Shown here: positions 10,352 through 18,966 of the stretch, one piece after another
Numbering within the stretch: position 1 is the stretch's first letter
Layout of the letters: each line of letters opens with the position of its first letter
Source of the DNA: Agathobaculum sp.
Lineage (GTDB): Bacteria; Bacillota; Clostridia; Oscillospirales; Butyricicoccaceae
Reading direction: 5' to 3'
NCBI RefSeq assembly: GCF_022775115.1
Contig: NZ_JALFLA010000079.1
Coordinates: forward strand, 1 to 35,038
DNA length: 35,038 bases
Notes under the pieces: generated by a model
The model's database searches: none
What the model was told of the DNA's origin: nothing
The model's input: the letters and a program-made list of their open reading frames with translations, nothing else
Made by a program: the position numbers and the translations under genes

Positions 10352-10455
10352 CCCTCATCTTTCGTGTTCCTACGCCGGATTTGGCACCTTACGCGCTTTT
10401 GCGCGCAGGTTGCCGGGTTTCACAGGGCCGTTCCCTCCACCGCTCTCGATAAGGC
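10352..10455 (-). promoter_or_regulatory. SAM-I (S-box) riboswitch
   Basis: The minus strand shows the classic S-box order: CTTATCGAGAGCGGTGGAGG (P1 side and kink-turn), GAACGGCCCTGTGAAACC, CCCGGCAACC, a GCGCGCAAAAGCGCG hairpin arm, AAGGTGCCAAATCC, and the closing GAAAGATGAGG. The P1 strands CCTTATC and GATGAGG pair fully with one G-U. High SAM should stabilise P1 and let the downstream terminator form, shutting off metK and the zinc-ribbon gene. Confidence 0.95.
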
Positions 10456-10476
10456 AATCTATACAATTACGTGATT

Positions 10477-10505
10477 ATTTTATATAAAAATACCGGCTTT
10501 GTCAA
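10477..10505 (-). promoter_or_regulatory. promoter of the metK transcription unit
   Basis: Minus-strand TTGACA (10500-10505), 17-bp spacer, TAAAAT (10477-10482), about 20 bp upstream of the riboswitch aptamer. Confidence 0.75.
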
Positions 10506-10540
10506 GCGCCATTTTCGGTATTTTACGGCGGAACTCACGA

Positions 10541-10569
10541 TTGACAATTTCCCCGCGCGCGTATATAGT
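10541..10569 (+). promoter_or_regulatory. promoter of the activase genes
   Basis: TTGACA (10541-10546), 17-bp spacer, TATAGT (10564-10569), divergent from the metK promoter 35 bp away. The leader to the gene start at 10638 is about 60 nt and holds the short frame at 10618-10641. Confidence 0.75.
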
Positions 10570-10617
10570 AAAGATGCAGTAATCATACGCGCAGACGTAT
10601 ACTTTTTTCGGAGCAAA

Positions 10618-10641
10618 ATGGAGATAAAAAATATCAAATGA
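10618..10641 (+). other. seven-codon leader frame overlapping the activase start
   Basis: ATG GAG ATA AAA AAT ATC AAA TGA (MEIKNIK) is preceded by CGGAG at short spacing and ends in an ATGA overlap with the activase ATG at 10638. The activase itself has only a distant GGAG as ribosome binding site (about 14 nt away, inside this leader), so its translation could depend on ribosomes terminating on the leader. It may be chance. Confidence 0.35.
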
Positions 10642-13595
10642 ACGTGAATTTAGGCATTGATATCGGCTCAACGACCGTCAAGATAGCGGTCGTCCGCGCC
10701 GGAGAGATCATTTACAAACGCTATGAGCGGCACTTTTCCAAGGTGCGCGAAAAGGCAGTCGAGCTGGTGCGCGGCGCACGCGCCATCATCGGCGGGGACG
10801 CGACCGTCCGCTGCGCGATCACCGGCTCGGCCGGTCTGGGCGTGGCCAAGGCGTCGGAGATCGACTTTGTGCAGGAGGTGTTTGCCACCCGCAAGGCGGT
10901 CGGCGTGCATGTGCCCCCGGCCGATGTGGTCATCGAGCTGGGCGGCGAGGACGCCAAGATCGTCTTTCTGACCGGGCAGCTGGAGGAGCGCATGAACGGC
11001 TCGTGCGCGGGCGGCACCGGCGCTTTTATCGACCAGATGGCCGTGCTGCTCGATGTGACCCCGGGCGAGCTGGACGAGCTTGCGCAGGGCGCGGAACGCA
11101 TTTACACCATCGCCTCGCGCTGCGGTGTGTTTGCCAAGAGCGACATCCAGCCGCTGCTCAACGAGGGCGCGCGCAAGGAGGATGTGGCCGCGTCGATCTT
11201 TCAGGCGGTCGTCAACCAAACGCTGACCGGTCTTGCGCAGGGACGTGATATCAAGGGAGACGTGCTCTTCCTCGGCGGGCCGCTGTTCTTCTTCAAGGGG
11301 CTGCAAAAGCGCTTTAAGGAGACGCTGGGGCTGGACGAGGCGCACGCGCACTTTCCCGACCTTGCGCCCTACGCCATCGCGGCGGGCGCGGCTGAGTACG
11401 CGGCCGGTACGCAGGCGACGTATTCGCTCGACTCGCTCATCACCACGCTGGAAAAGGCGGCCGATATGCCGGTCGTCGCCCATTATCTGCCGCCGCTCTT
11501 TGAAAACGAGCAGCAGTACAACGAATTTAAGGCGCGCCACGGCGTACACGACGTGCTGACCCAGAACGTCACCATGTACGAGGGCGACGCCTATCTCGGC
11601 ATCGACTGCGGTTCGACCACGACCAAGCTGGTGCTGATCGGAGAGGACGGGCAGATCCTGTTCCACCACTACCAGTCTAACAAGGGCAACCCGGCGGACG
11701 TCATCCGTGAGCAGCTCAGCCGCCTTTACCCGCTGTGCGGCGAGCGCGTACATATCGTCTCCTCAGCCGTCACCGGCTACGGCGAGGCGCTGATCCAAAA
11801 CGCCTTCGGCGTGGATTTCGGTCTGGTCGAAACGGTTGCGCATTTCCGCGCGGCGCGTCACTTCTGCCCGGAGGTCGATTTTATCATCGACATCGGCGGG
11901 CAGGACATCAAATGCTTCAAGATACGCAACAAGTGTATCGACAACATCTCGCTCAACGAGGCCTGCTCGTCGGGCTGCGGCTCGTTTATCGAGACCTTCG
12001 CCCGTTCGATGGGCTACTCGATCGAGGAGTTCTGCAAGCTCGGCCTGTATGCCGCGCACCCGATCGACCTTGGCTCGCGCTGCACGGTGTTCATGAACTC
12101 GTCGGTCAAGCAGGCGCAGAAGGACGGCCTGAGCATCGACGCGATCTCGGCGGGCTTGTCGGTTTCAGTCGTCAAGAACGCGCTGTACAAGGTCATCCGC
12201 GCCCATTCGCCCGACGATCTGGGGCAGAACATCGTCGTGCAGGGTGGCACCTTCCTCAACGACGCTATCCTGCGCTCGTTCGAACAGGAGATCGGCCGCA
12301 ACGTGACCCGGCCGGCGATATCCGGCCTGATGGGCGCGTACGGCGCGGCGCTGCACGCCAAGGATAACCGCCCGGTAAAAACCACGCTCATACAGCCCGA
12401 GGCGCTGGCCAATTTCTCCCACGCGGTCAAGAGCGCGCGCTGCGGGCTGTGCGAAAACCATTGCAGCCTGACGATCAACGACTTCGGCAGCGGCCGCCGC
12501 TTCATCTCGGGCAACCGCTGCGACCGTCCGCTCGGCAAGGGCGACGCGCGCGACCTGCCGAACGTCTACCGCTGGAAGCTGGAAAAGCTGCGGAGCTACG
12601 GCCTGCCCTCAGGCAAGCCCATGCCGGGCGGCACGATCGGCCTGCCCTTTGGCCTGAACTACTACGAGCTTGTGCCGTTCTGGACGACTTTCCTGCGTGC
12701 GCTCGGCTTTGAGACCGTGCTGTCCGACGTTTCCACGCGCGACATGTACCAGCAGGGGCAGCATTCTATCCCGTCGGATACGGTGTGCTACCCGGCAAAG
12801 CTGATGCACGGCCATATCGAAAACCTGCTGGCCAAGGGCGTGGATGCGATTTTCTACCCCTGCATGACCTATAATCTGGACGAGGGGCGGGCGGAAAACT
12901 GCTACAACTGCCCGGTTGTCGCCTATTATCCCGAGCTGTTGCAGGCCAATGTCGGCGCGCTGCAGGGCTTTGACTTTATGATGCCCTATTTTGAGCTGAC
13001 CGACTATAAGCGCTTCATCCAGCAGGCGGTTAAGTTCTTCTGCGCCAAGTATCCGCGGCTGAAGAAAAAGCATATCACCGCCGCGGCCGCCGCGGCCTAT
13101 CAGGAGCAGCACGATTTTTACGCGCAGGTGCGCGCCGAGGGGCAGAAGGCCATCGCCTATGCTGACACGCACGGGCTGGAGATCGCCGTAATCGCGGGGC
13201 GGCCGTACCACATCGACCCCGAGATCAACCACGGCATCGACCAGCTGATCGCCTCGTTCGGTCTGGTCATCGTCAGCGAGGACGCGGTATGGCAGCTGGC
13301 CGAAGCGCCCGAGGTGCATGTGCTCAACCAGTGGACGTATCACTCGCGCATGTACAGCGCGGCGAGTTATGTCACGCGTAAGGAGAACGCGCAGCTCATC
13401 CAGCTGGTTTCCTTTGGCTGCGGCATCGACGCGATCACGACCGACGAGATGCGCGCCATCTGCGAAAACGCAGGAAAGATATATACTCAACTGAAGATCG
13501 ACGAGATCAGCAACCTCGGCGCGGCCAAGATCCGCATCCGCAGTATGCTGGCTGCCGTAGAGGAGGGCAGGAAACTTGCAAGAGAACATCAATAA
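10638..13595 (+). CDS. 2-hydroxyacyl-CoA dehydratase-type activase, large part (BcrAD/BadFG x2 + DUF2229)
   Basis: 985-aa protein with two ASKHA ATPase units of the BadF/BadG/HgdC family: domain 1 (1-260) with GIDIGSTTVK, GGEDAK and the cluster-ligand cysteine C123 in NGSCAGGTG; domain 2 (about 318-575) with GIDCGSTTTK, IGGQDIK and C443 in NEACSSGCG. A cysteine motif CGLCENHC (602-609) plus C628 follows, then a DUF2229-type domain (about 650-870) with further cysteines. HgdC-like activases use ATP to drive an electron into 2-hydroxyacyl-CoA dehydratases; the long multidomain form is of unsettled function. Usually these domains and the next gene's product form one protein of about 1,400 aa. 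No dehydratase subunits lie nearby. Confidence 0.85.
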   Translation: MNVNLGIDIGSTTVKIAVVRAGEIIYKRYERHFSKVREKAVELVRGARAIIGGDATVRCAITGSAGLGVAKASEIDFVQEVFATRKAVGVHVPPADVVIELGGEDAKIVFLTGQLEERMNGSCAGGTGAFIDQMAVLLDVTPGELDELAQGAERIYTIASRCGVFAKSDIQPLLNEGARKEDVAASIFQAVVNQTLTGLAQGRDIKGDVLFLGGPLFFFKGLQKRFKETLGLDEAHAHFPDLAPYAIAAGAAEYAAGTQATYSLDSLITTLEKAADMPVVAHYLPPLFENEQQYNEFKARHGVHDVLTQNVTMYEGDAYLGIDCGSTTTKLVLIGEDGQILFHHYQSNKGNPADVIREQLSRLYPLCGERVHIVSSAVTGYGEALIQNAFGVDFGLVETVAHFRAARHFCPEVDFIIDIGGQDIKCFKIRNKCIDNISLNEACSSGCGSFIETFARSMGYSIEEFCKLGLYAAHPIDLGSRCTVFMNSSVKQAQKDGLSIDAISAGLSVSVVKNALYKVIRAHSPDDLGQNIVVQGGTFLNDAILRSFEQEIGRNVTRPAISGLMGAYGAALHAKDNRPVKTTLIQPEALANFSHAVKSARCGLCENHCSLTINDFGSGRRFISGNRCDRPLGKGDARDLPNVYRWKLEKLRSYGLPSGKPMPGGTIGLPFGLNYYELVPFWTTFLRALGFETVLSDVSTRDMYQQGQHSIPSDTVCYPAKLMHGHIENLLAKGVDAIFYPCMTYNLDEGRAENCYNCPVVAYYPELLQANVGALQGFDFMMPYFELTDYKRFIQQAVKFFCAKYPRLKKKHITAAAAAAYQEQHDFYAQVRAEGQKAIAYADTHGLEIAVIAGRPYHIDPEINHGIDQLIASFGLVIVSEDAVWQLAEAPEVHVLNQWTYHSRMYSAASYVTRKENAQLIQLVSFGCGIDAITTDEMRAICENAGKIYTQLKIDEISNLGAAKIRIRSMLAAVEEGRKLAREHQ

Positions 13596-14832
13596 CACCT
13601 ATGAACGCCCGCAGTTTACCGAGGCCATGCGCGAGAGCTATACCATCCTCGTGCCTAACATGCTGCCGGTGCAGCTCGGCCTGATCTGCCGGCTGATGAA
13701 AAACTATGGCTACAATATGGAGCTGCTGGACACGGAAGGCCCGCACATCGCTGAACAGGGCCTCAAAAACGTGCATAACGACACCTGCTATCCCGCGCTG
13801 CTGGTCATCGGCCAGCTGATTGACGCGATCGAGTCCGGCAAGTATGACATACACAAGATCGCGCTCATCCTGCCGCAGACCGGCGGCGGCTGCCGCGCCT
13901 CCAACTACATCCACCTGCTGCGCAAGGCGCTTGAGCAGCGCGGCTACGGCTTCATCCCGGTCATTTCGCTCAACTTTTCCGGGTTGGAGGACAACCCAGG
14001 CTTTGTGCTCACCAAAAAGATGCTCATTCAGATCGCGTACGCGCTGCTGATCGGCGATTTGATTATGATGGTGGCAAACCAGTGCCGTCCCTACGAATGT
14101 GTGCCCGGCTCGACTGATAAGGCGGTCGGGATCTGCATGGACGCGGTCGCCGCGCGCTTCACCGGCGACCGGCTGGTGCGTTACGGTGAGGTCAAGCACC
14201 TGTACCGCTTTGTGCTGGAGGCCTTCGGCAAGGTGCGGCTGGACAAGACGCGCAGCAAGAAGATGGTCGGCATCGTCGGTGAGATTTACGTCAAGTTCTC
14301 GCCGCTCGGCAACAACAGCTTGGAGAAATTCCTGCTGGCCGAGGGCTGCGAGCCGGTGCTGCCCGGTCTGATGGACTTCTGCCTGTACTGCATTTACAAT
14401 TCGGTTATCGACCATGACCTGTACGGCCGCAACGCCAAAACGGCCATCCTGTATAAGCTGGTGTATCAGTTTGTGCTGGGCAAGCAGGCGGATATCATCC
14501 GGCTGATGAAGAAGGACGGCCGCTTCCGTCCGCCTATGCCGTTTGACGAGGTGCGCCGCAAGGCGCAGGACATCATCAGCCCGGGCGTCAAGATGGGCGA
14601 GGGCTGGCTGCTGCCCGCCGAGATGGTCGAGCTGATCAGCGAGGGCGTGCGCAACATCGTGTGCACCCAGCCCTTCGGCTGCCTGCCCAACCACATCGCC
14701 GGCAAGGGCATGATCCGAAAGATACGCGAGGTTTATCCCGAGGCGAATATCGTCGCCGTCGATTACGACCCCGGCGCATCCAAGATCAACCAGGAAAACC
14801 GCATCAAGCTGATGCTGTCGAGCGCGGAGTGA
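13576..14832 (+). CDS. activase C-terminal half as a separate gene (HgdB-like/COG3581 type)
   Basis: 418 aa, corresponding to the C-terminal portion that is normally joined to the preceding protein in the long CoA-dehydratase activases. It begins just where the fused proteins resume (MRESYTILVPNMLPVQ), keeps cysteines in DTCYPALL, GGGCRAS, QCRPYECVPGS and CTQPFGCLPNH that could bind a metal cluster, and ends normally. The start is TTG at 13576 with AGGAGG 9 nt upstream; the next in-frame ATG (13627) has no such site. It overlaps the first gene by 20 nt in another frame, so the break is either a natural gene split or a frameshift rescued by re-initiation. Confidence 0.8.
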   Translation: MQENINNTYERPQFTEAMRESYTILVPNMLPVQLGLICRLMKNYGYNMELLDTEGPHIAEQGLKNVHNDTCYPALLVIGQLIDAIESGKYDIHKIALILPQTGGGCRASNYIHLLRKALEQRGYGFIPVISLNFSGLEDNPGFVLTKKMLIQIAYALLIGDLIMMVANQCRPYECVPGSTDKAVGICMDAVAARFTGDRLVRYGEVKHLYRFVLEAFGKVRLDKTRSKKMVGIVGEIYVKFSPLGNNSLEKFLLAEGCEPVLPGLMDFCLYCIYNSVIDHDLYGRNAKTAILYKLVYQFVLGKQADIIRLMKKDGRFRPPMPFDEVRRKAQDIISPGVKMGEGWLLPAEMVELISEGVRNIVCTQPFGCLPNHIAGKGMIRKIREVYPEANIVAVDYDPGASKINQENRIKLMLSSAE

Positions 14833-14902
14833 TATGCCCCGTACGGGGCGCGGAGCCAGACTTATCAGTATAAAGCAGAGCTTGCGCTGGAAAAGCGCGG
14901 AT

Positions 14903-14937
14903 AAAAGCGCCGAATCGGGAACGATTCGGCGCTTTTT
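14903..14937 (+). terminator. rho-independent terminator after the activase genes
   Basis: A perfect 15-bp stem AAAAGCGCCGAATCG / CGATTCGGCGCTTTT with a GGAA loop and trailing T. It separates the GC-rich left half from the glycan cluster. Confidence 0.92.
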
Positions 14938-15000
14938 CATAGAAAATGTGGTAAGATACGGAAGCCCGGCGACGAAACCCGCAAAGATTCTTCTTAATAC

Positions 15001-15029
15001 TTGATTTTGTGAGTATAGTCGAGTATAAT
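15001..15029 (+). promoter_or_regulatory. promoter of the glycan gene cluster
   Basis: TTGATT (15001-15006), 17-bp spacer, perfect TATAAT (15024-15029), within an A+T-rich stretch. No other convincing promoter was seen down to 34.5 kb, so it may drive the entire cluster. Confidence 0.8.
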
Positions 15030-15035
15030 TAAAAT

Positions 15036-15197
15036 AATTTAGTGCGAGTGGATACTTAAATATAATTTAATATCCATTTGTCCGATGCGGTGAAAAACGC
15101 TGGCGGTTTAGAGCAAGGTTGATTTAGGCCAGGAAGCGCCGCATGCTGGCGATCAGGGCACAGATGCACGGGCAGCGGCGGGAAGGGCACGAAGGTA
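15036..15197 (+). other. long untranslated leader before glf
   Basis: About 160 nt separate the predicted transcription start from the glf ATG. No gene and no strong terminator was seen; there is a weak CGCC/GGCG hairpin at about 15138-15152. Long polysaccharide operons of Firmicutes often have leaders acted on by NusG-like antiterminators (LoaP), but no defined element could be recognised here. 14938-15000 is empty too. Confidence 0.4.
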
Positions 15198-16298
15198 ATG
15201 CAATACGATTACTTGGTAGTTGGCGCGGGGCTGTTTGGCGCTGTGTTTGCACACGAAGCGATATCGAGAGGAAAACGCTGTCTCGTGATAGATAAGCGGC
15301 AGCATATCGCCGGCAATAGCTATACGAAGGAGATCGCCGGCATTGACGTGCACGTTTACGGCGCGCATATTTTCCATACCGCTCACCGTGAGATATGGGA
15401 ATACATCAACCAGTTTGCGGAGTTCAACCAATTCGTTAACGCGCCGGTCGCGGTATATCATGACGAAGTATATAATTTGCCCTTTAATATGAATACCTTC
15501 AATCGGCTGTGGGGGATACGCACACCGGAGCAGGCGCGGCAGAAGATTCAAAGTCAGGTGCAGGCGCTTGGTATTGCAGAGCCGCGTAATTTGGAGGAGC
15601 AGGCGTTGTCCATGGTCGGAACGGATATTTACAACAAGCTGATTAAAGGGTATACCGAAAAGCAATGGGGACGTGATTGCAGGGACTTGCCGGCCTTCAT
15701 CATCAAAAGGATCCCGCTCCGCTTTACTTATGATAACAACTACTTTGATGACCGCTGGCAGGGGATCCCGATTGGCGGCTACACGCCGATGGTGGAAAAG
15801 ATGCTGCGAGGCGCAGAGGTGCTGCTGAACACCGATTATTCTGACTGGGTCAAAGTTCATCCGAACTGCGCGGCAAAAACGATATACACGGGCGCGATCG
15901 ACCGGTTTTACGGTTATCGCTTCGGTCCACTATCCTACCGCAGCCTGCGATTTGAGACCGAGGAGCTGCCTATGGAGAACTATCAGGGCAATGCAGTGGT
16001 CAATTATACGGCGCGCGAGGTTCCCTATACCCGGGTGATTGAGCATAAGCACTTTGCTTTTGGCACACAACCAACAACTGTCATCACACGGGAGTATCCG
16101 GCCGATTGGAGAGTGGAGGACGAGCCATATTATCCGGTCAACGATGCGGCTAACAACGCACAGTACGAAAAATACGCTGCGCTTGCCAAGCACGAGAGCA
16201 ATATCATTTTTGGCGGCAGATTAGGCAGCTATCGGTTTTACAACATGGATCAGGTGGTGGAAGCCGCCTTGACGCTGGCAAGACAGGAACGGTGGTAA
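15198..16298 (+). CDS. glf: UDP-galactopyranose mutase
   Basis: Flavoenzyme that interconverts UDP-galactopyranose and UDP-galactofuranose, supplying Galf for surface glycans. The 366-aa protein starts with the FAD-binding VVGAGLFGAV (7-16), followed by DKRQHIAGNSYT, GAHIFHT, the substrate-region WGRDCRDLP and YTGAIDRFYGYRFG near residues 231-248, and GGRLGSYRFYNMDQV at the C-terminal end, all typical of bacterial Glf. GAAGGT lies just before the ATG, a modest ribosome site. It is the first gene of the cluster, indicating that the polymer probably contains galactofuranose. Confidence 0.96.
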   Translation: MQYDYLVVGAGLFGAVFAHEAISRGKRCLVIDKRQHIAGNSYTKEIAGIDVHVYGAHIFHTAHREIWEYINQFAEFNQFVNAPVAVYHDEVYNLPFNMNTFNRLWGIRTPEQARQKIQSQVQALGIAEPRNLEEQALSMVGTDIYNKLIKGYTEKQWGRDCRDLPAFIIKRIPLRFTYDNNYFDDRWQGIPIGGYTPMVEKMLRGAEVLLNTDYSDWVKVHPNCAAKTIYTGAIDRFYGYRFGPLSYRSLRFETEELPMENYQGNAVVNYTAREVPYTRVIEHKHFAFGTQPTTVITREYPADWRVEDEPYYPVNDAANNAQYEKYAALAKHESNIIFGGRLGSYRFYNMDQVVEAALTLARQERW

Positions 16299-16329
16299 GC
16301 CGCCGCAGAATGCGGAAGGGAGAGATGAG

Positions 16330-17151
16330 ATGCCTTTGATATCGGTATTGATAGGAACATTGTATCGACAACGAGATATTTCTTTTTTGAAGCGAAGCAT
16401 CCGCTCGATCTTGGGGCAAACAATGGCGGACATGGAAGTTCTCGTATGCGATGATGGCTCTACAGAGGATGCAAAGTGTTGGCTTGATGGGCTGTCGGCA
16501 CAGGATGGTCGGCTTGTGCTGGTTCGTCAAGGTGACCTGTTGGCGTTGCCGCAAAAGCTAAATGCATGCATCAGGCAGGCCAAGGGCCAATGGCTCGCAC
16601 GCATGGATGATGATGATTATGCGGCATCCGACCGGTTTGAAAAACAGATCGCCTTTCTTGATGCGCATCCTGAGATCGCGTTTGTCGGAAGTTGTGCAAA
16701 GGCCTGCAAGAGCGGAGCGGAAGCGGGCGTTTTGGTATTTCCTCCGCTGCCTGAGGTGAAAGACTTTTTCTTTTCACAGCCTTTTTTACATCCCTCGCTC
16801 ATGTTCCGCAGACAAGCACTGCTGCAGGTCAACGGATATTCCGAGGACGTGCATTGCATCCTTTGCGAGGATTATGACCTGTTGCTGCGTCTGTATGCTG
16901 CGGGATATCGCGGCGCTAACATACAAGAGACATTGCTGACCTACACGCTGCCCGAAACCGCCAAGGGAAGCCGCAGGATGCGGCATCGCTGGAATGAGGC
17001 GGTTACAAGATACCGGCGGTTTCAGGAGTTAAAGGTGCTGCCCGCAGCGCTGCCGTATGTTGTCAAGCCGATCGCTGTCGGCCTGCTGCCGGGTAGACTG
17101 CTACATAATCTGAAAGAGCTGCGGCAGAGCCGAACGGGGAGAGAGAACTGA
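16330..17151 (+). CDS. glycosyltransferase family 2
   Basis: 273 aa, cytosolic or peripheral GT-A enzyme. The N-terminal strand MPLISVLIGTLYRQ, nucleotide-binding DDGST (41-45), metal-binding MDDDD (92-96) and the acceptor-side ED motif CEDYDLLLRL (179-188) are all present. It should add one sugar to the growing lipid-linked glycan; donor and linkage are not readable. A GGGAGAG site precedes the ATG. The C-terminal region (about 190-273) is basic and may contact the membrane. Its stop overlaps the next start by one base (TGATG), so the two GT2 genes are coupled. Confidence 0.88.
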   Translation: MPLISVLIGTLYRQRDISFLKRSIRSILGQTMADMEVLVCDDGSTEDAKCWLDGLSAQDGRLVLVRQGDLLALPQKLNACIRQAKGQWLARMDDDDYAASDRFEKQIAFLDAHPEIAFVGSCAKACKSGAEAGVLVFPPLPEVKDFFFSQPFLHPSLMFRRQALLQVNGYSEDVHCILCEDYDLLLRLYAAGYRGANIQETLLTYTLPETAKGSRRMRHRWNEAVTRYRRFQELKVLPAALPYVVKPIAVGLLPGRLLHNLKELRQSRTGREN

Positions 17152-18170
17152 TGGAGCCGGTACTGACAATAGCTGTTCCGACCTTTAATATGGAGAGCTG
17201 TCTTGCGAAAAATCTGGCGACCTATTGTGACCAGAGGCTGGAAAGCCGTCTGGAAGTGATTTGCCTGAACAATGCATCCGAGGATGGATCAAAGGAGATC
17301 ATTTTGCGGTATGTCAAGCAACAGCCGGAGATATTCCGGCTGTATGACCGGGATACGCGGGGCTACGGCTCCTCTATCAACGCCGCAATCAAGGGCGCGC
17401 GGGGACGGTATTTCCGCATCGTTGATGCGGATGACTGGGTGGATACGGAAGAGCTTGTCCAGCTGGTCGAGAGGCTCGGGGCCTGCAATGCGGATGTTGT
17501 GCTGACCGATTATCAAATCGTTGATATGGGGAGCGGACGGATGACATCTGTGCGGGCGGGGGAGAAAGACGTCTGCTACGGAGTGGTATATCATGATTTT
17601 ACCTTACCGATAAAGACCCTGCCGAGCATCCATGGGACAACATACCGCACGGGACTGCTGCGGGAGTGCGGATTTTATATGCAGGATAATATGTTCTTTG
17701 TTGATGAGGAGTATGTGGTTTTGCCATATCTGGCAGCAAAAAGTGTGGAGTATTTTCCGTTTGATGTATATCGCTATCAGGTTGCAAATCCGCAGCAGAG
17801 CACCTCTCCGAAAAACCGGGCGAAGTTTCGAGAGCATCGGGAGAAAATATTGCGCCGTTTGATCGGGGTATATATCGGCGCGGAACGATCCGGAGAGAGC
17901 CGGCAAGCCTTGCCCTATTGCTTTGAGCGCATCAGGAACGGTGTGGGCGATCACTTTACCACATTGTACATGTATATGGAGAACCGCGCGCAAGGACGCA
18001 AAGAGGCGGCTGCGTGGAGCGAACTGCTCAGGTCGCTGGACGACCCAAGGTTTTATCGGCAAACCGCGTGTAAAGCAAGAATTCTATGCTGTTTAAATCG
18101 ACTTCATATCGGCTTGCAGCAGTATGAATTTTTGAAGCAAATTTTCAAGCGTAAGGAGAGAAATGCATGA
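17151..18170 (+). CDS. glycosyltransferase family 2
   Basis: 339 aa GT-A glycosyltransferase, with VPTFNMESCL near the start (9-18), LNNASEDGS (39-47), GYGSSINAAIKGARGRYFRIVDADDW (71-96 region) and the DADD metal site at 92-95. The C-terminal third is helical and basic (ends FKRKERNA). This subgroup often elongates capsule or teichoic-type polymers with a single sugar; the donor is unknown. It overlaps the upstream GT2 by 1 nt and downstream rfbF by 4 nt (ATGA), so it is part of one translational unit. Confidence 0.86.
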   Translation: MEPVLTIAVPTFNMESCLAKNLATYCDQRLESRLEVICLNNASEDGSKEIILRYVKQQPEIFRLYDRDTRGYGSSINAAIKGARGRYFRIVDADDWVDTEELVQLVERLGACNADVVLTDYQIVDMGSGRMTSVRAGEKDVCYGVVYHDFTLPIKTLPSIHGTTYRTGLLRECGFYMQDNMFFVDEEYVVLPYLAAKSVEYFPFDVYRYQVANPQQSTSPKNRAKFREHREKILRRLIGVYIGAERSGESRQALPYCFERIRNGVGDHFTTLYMYMENRAQGRKEAAAWSELLRSLDDPRFYRQTACKARILCCLNRLHIGLQQYEFLKQIFKRKERNA

Positions 18171-18940
18171 AAGTCGTTATTTTAGCTGGCGGGTTTGGAA
18201 CGCGTATCAGTGAGGAAAGCCATCTGAAGCCCAAGCCGATGATCGAGATTGGTGGCCAGCCTATCCTGTGGCATATCCTGAAAGAATACTCGCACTACGG
18301 GTACAATGATTTTGTTATCTGCTGCGGCTATAAGGCGGAGGTCATCAAGTCGTATTTTGCAAATTACTATCTGATGCATTCGGATGTGACGTTTGATTTT
18401 ACCAATCAAAACGAGATACGGATGCATAACAACGTTGCTGAGCCGTGGCGTGTGACTGTGGTTGACACCGGACTGAACACCATGACCGGTGGGCGCGTAA
18501 AGAGAATCGCTCCATATATCGGCAATGAAACGTTTATGTTGACATATGGGGATGGCGTATGCGATGTCAACATAAACGAATTGGAGCGTTATCACCGCAG
18601 TTCCGGTAAAAAGGCCACGCTCACGGCAATCCAGCCGGGCGGAAAGTTTGGCACGCTGGAGATACAGCCGGACAACGCTATCAAGAGCTTTACAGAAAAG
18701 CGCAAGGAAGATGGCGGATGGATCAACGGCGGCTATATGGTTTTGGAGCCTGAGATTTTTGATCTGATTGAGGGGGATGATACCATTTTGGAACGTGCGC
18801 CGCTGGAGAGTCTTGCACAAAGTGGCGAGCTGAGCGCCTATATGCATGAAGGCTTTTGGCAGTGTATGGATACGCTGCGGGATAAAATACATCTGGAAGA
18901 ACTGTGGAGCACCGGAACAGCCCCGTGGAAAAAATGGTGA
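18167..18940 (+). CDS. rfbF: glucose-1-phosphate cytidylyltransferase
   Basis: 257-aa nucleotidyltransferase that makes CDP-glucose from CTP and glucose-1-phosphate, the entry step to CDP-linked deoxysugars. It has LAGGFGTRISEES with KPKPM (5-24), GYKAEVIKSYF, DTGLNTMTGGR and TYGDGVCDVN (the metal-binding aspartate), and the final WQCMDTLRDK; these are signature blocks of RfbF/DdhA and distinguish it from RmlA and GalU. AAGGAGAG lies about 8 nt upstream of the ATG. The partner dehydratase gene rfbG lies 3.7 kb downstream, so the pathway genes are dispersed among SDR and ThDP genes. Confidence 0.95.
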   Translation: MKVVILAGGFGTRISEESHLKPKPMIEIGGQPILWHILKEYSHYGYNDFVICCGYKAEVIKSYFANYYLMHSDVTFDFTNQNEIRMHNNVAEPWRVTVVDTGLNTMTGGRVKRIAPYIGNETFMLTYGDGVCDVNINELERYHRSSGKKATLTAIQPGGKFGTLEIQPDNAIKSFTEKRKEDGGWINGGYMVLEPEIFDLIEGDDTILERAPLESLAQSGELSAYMHEGFWQCMDTLRDKIHLEELWSTGTAPWKKW

Positions 18941-18966
18941 TGGCGGATACAAGGGCGGGAGTTTGT

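Noticed and set aside
13507..14940. 477-codon open frame antisense to the second activase gene
   Set aside because: Shadow of a high-GC gene; it crosses a terminator and has no recognisable domain.
15120..15165. String resembling the JUMPstart/ops element (GCCAGG followed by GCGCC...GCATGC)
   Set aside because: Only partly matches the Gram-negative element and lacks the GGCGGTAGC ops core; RfaH-type control is not expected in this lineage.
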